Positions 26,101 to 38,278 of a DNA stretch of 64,000 nucleotides are shown here, one piece after another. This DNA comes from Doryteuthis pealeii (Eukaryota > Mollusca > Cephalopoda > Myopsida > Loliginidae). Every line of letters begins with the position of its first letter. The first letter of the stretch is position 1. The stretch spans positions 93,289,635-93,353,634 of the forward strand of contig CM042141.1 in assembly GCA_023376005.1 (NCBI GenBank), read 5' to 3'. The position numbers and the translations under genes were made by a program. The notes under the pieces were generated by a model. The model saw nothing but the letters and a program-made list of their open reading frames with translations. It ran no database searches and was not told the origin of the DNA.

Positions 26101-29100
26101 CACTGTCAGAACTTGGGCCAGATGTACACACTATAACAACCAATTGGAGGCACGTGGTGTAATGGTTACTGTCGTAGGAAATGGATTCATCAACCCAAAT
26201 TCAAATCTTGGATGAGGCTGTTTGCATTTCACATAGTGCTAATACCCTTGGGAAAGGTATGCATCCAACTACTCTTCCTAAATAAAAAAAAAAATAATAA
26301 GTAGTAGAGCAGACCTGGTTATTTAACCTTGACTAGGTAACCAGTCTTGTGGTAGGAAAACTCTGAATTCAAACTTGCTAAACTCCACTTAAGAAATTGA
26401 CCTTGTGTCACACCCGACTCATGCAAAGGGCTTGGTGTATATATATAGCTAAGCCTCGCTTTGTTTACATAAAGTTTGAGTGAATTTCATTTCCGCTTAG
26501 AAATGTAGCGATTAAATAGTCTCCTATATTTGACAGCTGCTTGTGGCTGTATGGGTAAGAGGTTTGGCAAACAAAAGTTCATTCGGGTCTCGAACCCGGC
26601 CAGTTGTGTCTGTGGATTACTTTATATATATATATATATATATATATAACAATCAATTGGGGAATAATGAAAACAAAGCATCTGCGCAGGAGGCTCCACA
26701 TATAAGTTTCGTTTTACAACTCAAAAGATTTTATAATTCAATTCTAATCATCATCAGCATCATGTCATGCTGACCACACAGATTTCCATGACTCTCTCTC
26801 ACCACCTGTCCCTATCGGTCATCGCACCTTGGAGGTCTTCTGCACATCATCCAGAATCCACACAGAGTAGGTTAATATAGTTTTTTCCTACACTTCTGTG
26901 TCCATGTGTATGTGTCCACAGGAGAACATAATCTATGAGTTCATCCTTGCTTCTCCAGCAGTGTCCAGCATGTCCTGTTCATCTTACTTGGATGGTTTGA
27001 ATGATAGGAGGTAAGTGGCCATACAGAAACTTTTTTTGTGGAATGCTGTTTTTAAGATTTGTTCAATACAGTACACAGGACAACATACTTCTCAGGTTAT
27101 GCAATGCAATGTATAAACAAAATACAATAGAGAAATAGCCAAAAGGTTGTATCCTCCCATTCCTAAAGAAAGGCAACCCCAGAATCACTAAGAACTATAA
27201 AGGTATAACTCTTACTGCCATAGCAGCAAAGGTTTATAATGCCCTTCTTCTCAATCACAATCTGAAGCAGAGAAAATCTCTAGGAAAAAAAAAGTCTTAC
27301 ACATACTCAAATATACCGCTGTATATTACTTTCCACTTTCTTGTGACACTTATGCATATATACCAACATCTACGGAATTCTAACAGGTTTTCCATTCGGT
27401 AGCATTGCGATCAATAGTGGTAAAGACAGTGATGCCAAAATCAAATTCTCTTTCTCTTAGACTCTCCAGCCGTCAGAGGTAACATACAAGTTGTATTTCT
27501 GTCCTTTAGGACTGGGGGGGCTCCCCAGCCACTGGTATTCTGAGTACCTGTTACACGGCACTTTCTATACCCTATACTTTCACAGAGGTTCCATGCACCA
27601 ATTGTGCCTTTTCCACGTACCTGTTACGCAATGGTTTTTCCCACACAGTAAGTGACAACATTTATTCTCCATTTAGTTCTCAAGACAATCTACAAAGATT
27701 CTTTTCCTTGTGACATTCATCTTTCCTGTTTTATATTGTTTCTGTTTGAATTTGCTTAGACCATAAAGTCTATTTGTTATAACTCTTTGTCAAGATTTGT
27801 TCAATATTTATGTTTATACGACGTTTGAGAAAATGATAGACACCAACTATCATTCATTTCAACAAATCATCAATAATGATTTTTTTGAATATATAAAAAT
27901 CTCGGAAAATATGTTGCGCAAAATTGCATATCATTAAACTTGCATTTTTAGATAAATCAAATAAAGCTTTATCTATGGTGAAAATATTGAGTACAACATG
28001 ACACCTTCCAAACTTTGAATCAGAAAAAATATTTTTTTTATTTTCGCATCAATTCAAAGAAAAATATTGTTTTTAAAACTAGGAAAAAAAACACGCTACA
28101 AAAAATATTTTTTGAGTTTTAAGAAAATAATTTTTAAATTTTCAAATAACTTTCTTTTTTGTGTGTGTGTGTGTGTGGGGGGGGGGGAATGATTTTTCTA
28201 TTTTAATTTTTTTATGTAATCTTCAGGATTTGATCTTTCAAGAAATGTAAAAGATTAGGGACTGGAAAATTTTTCTTTTCAAATGACCAAAAGTCAACCC
28301 CTCCCCTACAATCTGAATTTATAAAAACATGAAATTTTTTTAATAGAATAAACTACTCATTATAAAATGAAGCCATTCATGAATAAAGAGGAGAAAATTT
28401 CATTAAAATCAGACAATTCCCTGATTTTTGGTAATTGTTTGAAACTTTCTTTTAAATTTATTTTTTATTATCTCCCTTTGCGATCTTTGAACATACCTAC
28501 TTGTAAAATATTAACTTATATATTCATGCATCTTATTTTCCATGGAATAGAGATTTTTATAAGAATTATTTTATTTAATACGGTGTTGTCATCATTTCTT
28601 GTTTTTAATTTCTTTATTGAAGGTTTGGTGGTAGGGAAGACATTTTAGTCAAGTCACCATTCTCCAATGACCAATGTTAGCATTAATATCTTCTCAGTCA
28701 CATTTGGTTTAGTGTCAGATTACTTGCCCTTCTATTTCTTTCCAATTCACACACCCCCCTCTAGCACAGATCTATTTCACATATAATCCATGAACAACAC
28801 GAAGTAGATGATATGACCTATTTCATTTTATTTACCTACATCTCATATGATGTATAGAAATACAAAAACAATATTAAATATAATACTAACAGATATCTAT
28901 TTCAATGTGTGGGGTTTATAAAGTGTAATTCAATTGAAATGATTTTAAAATGAAAATGAAGACAATTGTAAAAGACACTTTATAAACAACGGTCTTCATC
29001 AGAGCAAATATTTTTGTTGAATGAAAAAGGAGGAAATTTAACTGTTTAACACGAAAGGTTCAAATAACGCTCACGTTCTGGGTTGGTATGTCTTTTAAAA

Positions 29101-32100
29101 ATTTGTATAAAAAACGTATTTTGGTTTAAAAATGAAAATAAACCTTGCAGCTGGTCTAAAAATAGAACAGAAATTACAGACATTCAATTTTGGAGAGAAA
29201 AGCAACCCACACGGACATAGTTGTAAACAAGCTATATGATTCCAAAAACAATGTTTTAACTAATGTTAATTAATATAAGACCAAAAGTTTCGGTCGTGCT
29301 GAGATTGTTGGTTTACTATAAAAACAGTTAACCAAACCTTCACGACACATCACACATGCCCAACAACATGTGTTACCCACTATGTAACCGACAAGTCAGC
29401 ACACAAAAAATATCAGCAGACACACATTTGCTTGTGGACGGACCACACAGCAGAATGATCAAAGCAATATTCTCGGCGAGAAACTCCATTTCTATTGCCA
29501 ACAAAATACACCATGTACTTGTGGTGATTAATAAAAATAAAATTAAACCAAATAAAATATAAATAAAACAAAATTAAATTAAATATAAGAATGAATAAAA
29601 AGACACAAAAAATAACAATCTCCCAGAAGGCCTGAGACTGGAAGAACCCTTGAGGTATGAGCAGAAAAGCCCCGAATTCTTTGTGCCAAAAAGAGAACTC
29701 TTATCCCTTTTTACTCCAAGACTTTGAAGAAGAAACACCTATTGACTTGCTTGGTAAAATGTGTCCCCCACCCCCAAAGAAATAGTGTGAATCAACTAAT
29801 AAAAGTCTTACCCTAAAGTTATCCTTATCTTTGTTTCTTTCGCTTCTTTTCCTAAATTCCCTTTTAGCTTTCCAGGAAGAATCAACTATATTGGGATTTA
29901 GGCACGACCACGTGTGAGCTTAAACCATATAGAGCCAACTACAAACCAAATTGCTATAGTGGAACTAACTACTAACCAATCAATATTCACATACAAGATT
30001 TTTCTTCAACAATTTCTTTTTCTCTTGCAAGTGTTGAAATGAATGATGAATTATAGTTGGTGTCTATCATTTCCTCAAACGTTGTATAAACATAAATATT
30101 GAACAAATCCTGACAAAGAGTTATAACAAATAGACTTTATGGTCTAAGCAAATTCAAACAGAAACAATATAAAACAGGATAGAGGAATGTCAAGGAAAAG
30201 AATCTTTGTAGATTGTCTTGAGACAACTAAATGGAGAATAAATGTTATCACTTACTGTGTGGAAAAACCATTGTGTAACAGACACACGGGTAATTCCATG
30301 TCAAATCATCCAGAAAAAAGTAAAATCTTTTAATTTTTCTGAAATTTTTTCCATGTGTTGACTATGTTAACATTAAACAATCCCCAAAATTTGAGCTTCC
30401 AATTCCAAAAATTGCCAGAGTCAATTTTCAGCTCTCCAAATTTGGTGGGGTTGATGAAAAATGGTGACTTTTTGTCATCTATTTTTGTCAGTAAAATGAG
30501 TTCTAGAGCTTACCTACTACTAAAAATTGGTTTATAAAAGCATTTTTGCTCATAAAATCCAAAAAGGCTATCAAAAAAGTCTTAAAGTCAACCAATTTTA
30601 AGTTATTGATAATTTCCTAGCAAGATCAATATCCTGATGTGGCACTGCATCTATGACAAAATTTCTTTTCTATTATTATTTCATATGTATTGAACATTAT
30701 TTGTACCAAAAAGATAGTTTGATATTTGCTCAGAACCGAAACTACAACATCAGTTAAAATTTTGCAAATCAGAAATCATTAATAACTTTAAATTGGACTT
30801 TTTGATAGCATTTTTGGATTCCTTGGGGGGAAAATGCTTTTATAAACCAATTTTTACAGACAAAAATAGATTAGAAAAAGTCACGATTTTTTGCGACATC
30901 TCTCAAATTTGGAGAGCTAAAAATCAACATAACTCTGCCATTTTTTGGAATTGGAAGCTAAAATTTTGGGACTTGGCTAACTTTATCATAATCCACACTT
31001 GGACAAAATTTCAGAAAAATTAAAGAGGGTGGGTAACATGGCCTGGATGATTTGACATGGAATTACCCGCATCGAAAAGATGCAACTGGTGTGTTGAACC
31101 TCTGTGAAACTATAGGGTGTAGAAGGGTTCGTGGAACAGGTACTCAGAATACCTGTGGATGGGGGCCAACACCCCAGTCCTAATGGACAGAAACACAACT
31201 TGTGTGTTAGTTCTGACAGCTGGAGAGTCTAAGAGAAAGAGAATTTGATTTTGGCGGTACTGCCTTTATATACTACTGGTCGCAACGCTTCCTAACGGAA
31301 AATTGTGGCAAGTAAGAGAAAATACCCGCAACACAAAGACATTCTTGCTCACATCCACTTGCACGCAAAGAACTTTTTTTACAGTTAAAACATCAATTCA
31401 TTTCCTTTTGAATAATAAATTTCGATTTTTTGTAATTGTTGCAGTAAATTTGTTGTCAACTTATCTGTGTTATCAGGGTGGTGTTACTCCCACACCCTAA
31501 TCTGTTTCAATCGAACATGATGAAAAGAAGGAAAGAAAGAAAGAAAAGAGTGAGTGAGTTAAATCAAGATTATTATAAGTAATAAGAATTCAGTGGATAA
31601 ACAACATCAGATAATCAGGATTTACATTTTTGCATTTCATCTTGGATCATTTGGACGGTCTCATTTTTAACCAGAGGGTGTTGCAAAATAATAAAGGTCG
31701 TACAATTAAGGAATACAAGTATTGATACATAGATTTTAATTTTAATGATATTCAACTTTAACCTCTCGTTGTTAAATAGACCCAGGGAATCAATTTCAGG
31801 TTAATAATATATTAAGTTCTAGTCTGACGACAAAAAGCCCACCATAGCAATCCGTAACAATAGTACAATAGTCTTTCACGACGCACATAATACCGGGTGC
31901 CAAAAACACCTGTTTGGTATGTCGCTCGAGCTTTCTTTTATTGTGTGGTTGATCTCTGAGAAATTTGCATATACTAAAAATCTAGTCTTGCCAATTCTCT
32001 TGGTTCCATGATCATGTATCTTGAGTTACGGCAGTGGAGCCACCATGTTCCTCTTTCTGACTTTTTAACACTTCCTTCATGTTAGGCATATACAAAGGCG

Positions 32101-35100
32101 CTTAGTTCCCAGAGAAAAGACATCTTCTCTTCTACACCTACAAAGGGTTTACTAGTTTTCACCTAACAGTAATGTTGAAAAATCAAAGAAGTCGGCCATG
32201 CTTATCTTCAGCAAAACTCTTGGGATATTTAAGTATAAGATGTGCGCCAAATTTCCACTCCTATTTATGAACTTTCCCAACATCAGCAGCAGGCACTTCC
32301 AGTAAAAATTGGCCAATGAGAAACGTTCCAGAATGTATTTAAGATCGTTGGTAATTGTCCTGAAATCAATTGCAAATTGAACTTTTTGTGATCAAGATCT
32401 ACAGACGAGGATAACAAGGAGAACTACTAATACTAAACTCTTTTCTACTTAGGATTTCAAGGAACTAAACAAGAATTAATGAACTGAACTCAAATAGGGT
32501 TAATAGAAACTAACATTGTATCAAATTATAATTTGAAGTCTCCTTTTATTATTAATGTTCTGGCATATATATATATATATATATATGAGTAAAGAAATAG
32601 CAAAAGACTTAGAGATTTAGCATTATAGTCTATTTCAGGGAGCTTAGGTTATAGACAGGTTATAGCTTAGACAAATAGACTATAATGCTAAATCTCTAAG
32701 TCTTTTGTTATTTCTTTACTTATATATTTGCTCTGTGACTCGAACATTAAGAGCACACATTGAGCTCTCAAACTGCGACTTGGTTTTGTTTAAATAAAAG
32801 TCTTGTGTCGTAAGGAAGATTTCTTCTCTGGACTTTTGGATTATATATATATATATATATGTTCTGGCAACCTATAGTGATATAATGGTTGGCAAGCTAG
32901 TCTCGCAGATCCATTACTGAATAGCAATTTCGATCCTTGCTGGATGTTCCATAATTGCGATCTTGTGTCACATCCCACACGTGACAAATAGATTGGGTAT
33001 AGAGGGCATCCCATCATGGTATAATGGTTAGCAAGCTAGTATCGCAGATCCATTACTATTGAATAGCAAGTTCGATCTTCACGACCTTGTGTCACATCCT
33101 ACCCGTGGCGAATGGGTTGGGTAAAATACCTACTAATATTCTGGCATGCAAAGGATGCAGTATAGCTTTCAATCTGCACGTCTGATTGGGGGGTGGGAGT
33201 TGTATTTGAAACCCACGCAACCAGATCAGAGATTATAAATAAATATTGAACAGGTGCTTTTTTTTTTCTGCAACAAAATTGGCAATAACAAAACTCTATT
33301 ATTCATCTAATCTGTTTAAATTAAAATGGATATTTTTAAAGATAGAGTTCATTTTGAGATGTATTATAAAAAGGAGAGAAAAAAGATAGAAAAAAAGAGG
33401 CTTGAAAGAAATTGAAAATCAGAAAAACAGAACAGGACAGAGTCTCCCCCCTGTCGATGAGGCTTATACTGACTCTTATAGAGGAGGGGTAAGACTCCCT
33501 CATCAAAGGAAATGCTCTGAAGATGACACTAATCGGTGCATCTGGTTGTGAAGCTCCAGTTCTGAGGAGTGTGGAGTACCCCTTCATTGCCATTAACTCC
33601 CGGGTTCATTGATTCTGAATGGTAACTGTTAACATCTCATCTATTGGTCAAATACATATGTTTGTAAATTATCTGGATTAAAAAGGAATACTTCATCTAT
33701 CTATATATATTAGGGTGGCCAAAAAAAATCGTTTGCTACGTTTTTAAAAACGAATTAAAATTAATTAAATCTATTATTTAAGGTCAAACTTTTGTCTAAA
33801 TCGATAAGTAGTAACATAATGACCATCATTAAAAAAAGAAAAATATCATTACATATGCAGTTTATTTTTAATACATTTAAAAGGATTTGTTTTGGTCAAC
33901 TTCGACGCGATCCGCCATTCTGTCTCTTTTTCAATGGTCTTAAGCACTTGTTTACAATTTTAATGTAACATTCGCAATTGCAAAAAATTTACCAAAAATC
34001 AGGTAATTATTTGATTTTAATGAAACTTTCAGTATTGATTTATCAATTAATGAATTTTATAATGCATCAGTTATTTTATTTCAAAACTTTAATTTAGTAT
34101 TTTTGCTATGAAAAATTAATATATAAAATTCATTTAAAATATGAAAAGCCTGATGTTAATTTTAAAATGTTATATTTTTAGATTCTAGAAATAAATATCT
34201 ATTTAATGAAAACCTTATTTTAGTCAATCAAAGTTACGTTTTGAAGAAAAACTCTATTGAAAATGTACCCTCATCCTTTTTAAGCAGAAAAAAAAATCGA
34301 TGTATAATTTTTTCTTTTATAAGAACATAGCCAATTAAATAATTATCGAAATGAGTAAAAAAGAAATCTCCAAAAAATTTATTATTTTTAAAAATTCAAT
34401 TTCCCATTTTCGGTACTTATTTTCTCATAGAAAAGCCACCATAACATTTTTTTTTTTGTTTCTATTCATAACTTTTATCTCTTTATTTATACTGTAGTTA
34501 GTACAGTATAAGACCAACTCAAAAAAATGTTACGCCCCCAACATAAGGGGGGGGGGGGTCAAAAATAAGTGACCTGAAAAAAATGAGAAAGTTTTGAAAT
34601 AAAATAAATAATGCATTATAAAGATCATTCATTGATAAATAAACACTGAAACTTTCATTAAAATCCGATAATTCCCTGATTTTTGGTAAATTATTTTCTG
34701 TAGGGGGGGGCTAAAGTCATTTTGTCAAAAACGCATTTTAGGCTCATTTTACCAGTACCTACAAAATGGCAATGAAGGAGTATTCCACACTTCCGAAGAT
34801 CCAGAATTAGAACTTCACCATTAGATGCACTTTAATGTCATACCCATTTCTAGGAACACACCCTGGTGTTCCTAAAAATGTTTTTGTCCGGTCAAAGACC
34901 GGGTACTTTTGCTAATCTATATATATAAAAGGAAGTTTGCTATGTACGTGTCGACATATAACTCCGAAAAAGGTCACTCAGATTCAAAATCTTGCATACA
35001 CCTTGATATCCTTCTAAGAAACACACCAAATTTGGTTATTAATTTTTACTGATTAAGGGATATAATTAATTAATTAAGCTAAAATCAACCGATTTGCGAA

Positions 35101-36839
35101 ATTGGCCATATACAAGCTCCTGCTGATAATAAAATATTGTCACTGCCTGCTTTTTGTTACAGCGATATCAGCAGTGAACTTTAATTTTATTGAATAAATT
35201 TTACAGTCTAAGCCGTTCAGCTCGGAATCTTTTGCCTATTTATGGTCCAATCTTTAAAATATTTATATGGTTAGAAAGAAAAGAAAATAATCTTTCTAAA
35301 TATGTAATTTGTATGTGTTTTTATCCATTGAATTATTTTTTACAGCGAGTTAGATAATTGGCTTCGGAGAGCCGCTTTCTATTATAGCGATGTTGACAAA
35401 AACACAGTCTATACCGTTCAGCTCGAAATCTCTCGCCTATTTATGGTCCAATCTTTAAAATATTTATGTGGTTAGAAAAAAAAGAAAATAATCTTTCTAA
35501 ATATGTAATTTGTATGAGTTTTTATCCATTGAATTATTTATTACAGTGAGTTAAAAAAAATATTTTGCTTCGGACAGCCTATTCGAAGTATGATTTTTTT
35601 TCATACTAAATTTTAACAAAAGATCAAATCTTATTTATCGCAATCTTTTTATTCCTGTCTTAAAAATGTTCATTTGGTTAGAAATAAAATAAAATAATCT
35701 TTCTAAATATGTAATTTGTATGTGTTTTCATACATTGAATTATTCTTTACAGCGAATTAAATAACAAATCAAATGAAAACTTTTAACAATAACTCAACTT
35801 TTTTTCTTAATACTTTCATATTAGAATAATCAGTATAACTAAAATCTTTTTTGTAAGAAACTATTCGGGAAATAAACATTATTAAATAAATACACAAAAT
35901 GAGGTAATGTTTACTTATTAGCTACTTTGTTATTTTTCGGGGTTAAAGAAGGAAATAAATCAAACTGATAAATTTGTATGTACAAAAGAGTTTTAGAAAA
36001 TAAATGAATAAATAAAACACTATTATAAACCAAAAATAAAAAATGGAATATGGACAATTGTAAATATTTAATTCTAACTCCTCAACAGAGGTGCAGTCAG
36101 AGTATTATACAGTCCCAGCCGACAGACCTTAATAAATAAGGAAGTTTAATACATAGCTCCTTTAAATTGTTACTTTTTTAGGGGTAAAAAAGAAAATAAA
36201 CTAAACAAATTCATTTTTATCACTTTAACGCAACAAACAATTGAATTTAAGTTTTTGTCTACATACAAAAAGTTTTTGAAAAAAATATATTTCAAAACAC
36301 TCAAGTTTAGGAATACATTTTGTTTAAAATGATATTTTAAATATAAACAAAAAGAAAAATATTTCCTAAAATAAACAAACATTGTACTTTATGAATTATC
36401 AGCGATTTTTAAAATTTGATAAATCATATTCTCACTCTTACTCCCTCCCTCTCTGGTGTTCCTAATTTTTTTTTAAAGTCCGGTCATGGACCGGTTACTT
36501 TTGCTAGTATATATATATAACCATGTGCAAATACTTCTAAGTATGAAATAACCCCAAAGATGCCATAGACACAGGATATTATCAGTAGTCAGTGGGTTTC
36601 TATTTGTATTTATTTTGCTTTATTTAACAGTGTTATATAACAGAAATAAATATCTCTTCTGATTCACAAATTCACTAACTTAATAGATGCACTCACCAAC
36701 AAAATAAAATGTTAACATGTCCACCTCACCAGATGTTGCCGGGGATGTGATGAAGTGAGGACTAAATAAATTAGGTAATTCATTTATTCTCTTGTAGTTT
36801 GAGTTTAATGATTTAGAAGCGGAAAATCAAAACTTTGAA

Positions 36840-36880
<41 letters not shown>

Positions 36881-37613
36881 TATGTTCAAGGACAAGGGAT
36901 ACAACTCCTATTTTGTTTATGCGATTATCTCCCTTAGATCGGATCGTTGAAATTTTTTATGGTAACTCAAAATTGCTATCTTTTACTATCTCGTATGTTT
37001 TCACATCCGAGTATTTCAAAGTAAAAGATAAACATGGGATTTTCTATCCAATATCTTAAAAAATATTTATTCTTGGAAGTGTAGCCAAAAAAACTGTTCT
37101 CTATTGCGATTGACATATTTATTTAGACTGGGAGAGAATTTGGTACGTTTTGTCCTCCATACTTGAAATTGACGATTTTTAAAAAAAATCTTTAAAATTC
37201 TTGGAAAATATGCAGCATATCATAGCATATTTTTTTAACTTTTTTCAAAGATAGAAATCAGGGCTATCTTTTGTTAAGTTTTCAAGTTAGTCCCGGATGC
37301 TGTCAGACATGTAAAACTGACCATGAAATTTTTAAGGTAGTAAAAAAATCAATTTAACTTGGATAAAATAAAAAAAATTTTGCATTAATTTAAAGAAAAA
37401 TATTTTTTTTAATACTACGAAAGAAAAAAAAACATGCTACATTATTTACTTTTTGAGTTTTTATGTGAAATTTGGGTTATCTGGCCCTTAATCAGGAAGT
37501 AAGGCACCGGACGGAAGGGGGCTAAACCCTAAAAACCAGAATAGCCTTAGCACCCGTCTGGGTAAGACATGAATAATCAACAGCAGACAAGGCAGCAGTC
37601 TGGAACAGCACTG

Positions 37614-37648
<35 letters not shown>

Positions 37649-38234
37649 AAGAAACAGACAAAGCGAAACGAACCCATTTCAAATACATTATTCTCTGAAA
37701 ACACTTGTTACCTTTAAATATAGACACTCAAAATACCGCTGAGCAAATAAAGTTTAGCAATAAATATGAACTTTAAACTCTTACACATTTTGCACCGAAT
37801 AAAAATATTAACCCAAATATATACAATTGTCTTGTTTCTTTCCTTTCTAAAACAGAATTATTCTCTATATTTTTCTGTTATTTTTAAGAAAATAACTTTT
37901 AAATTTTAAAATCACTTTTTTAGGGTATTGAATTTATATTTTTTTTTATTTTTCTATATATTCTTCAGGATATGATCTTTCAAGAAATGTAAAAATTAGG
38001 GACCGGGATTTTTTTTTTAAATGGTCAAAGGTCAACCACACACATTCTGAGTGGATAATTTTTTTCTTCCCCCAAGTTTCTTTAATAAAATAAGCTAATC
38101 GTTATAGAATTAAGTCGTCGGAAAATAATTTGGTGAAATTTTCATTAAAATTGGACAATTCCCTGATTTTTGGTAATTGTTTTAAAATTAAGAATTTAAA
38201 AAAAATATGATCTCCCTTGGCAATCCTTGAACAT

Positions 38235-38278
<44 letters not shown>

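Noticed and set aside
37488..37727. Poly-Ser protein on the minus strand
   Set aside because: The serine run is a (CTA)n microsatellite within a MITE.
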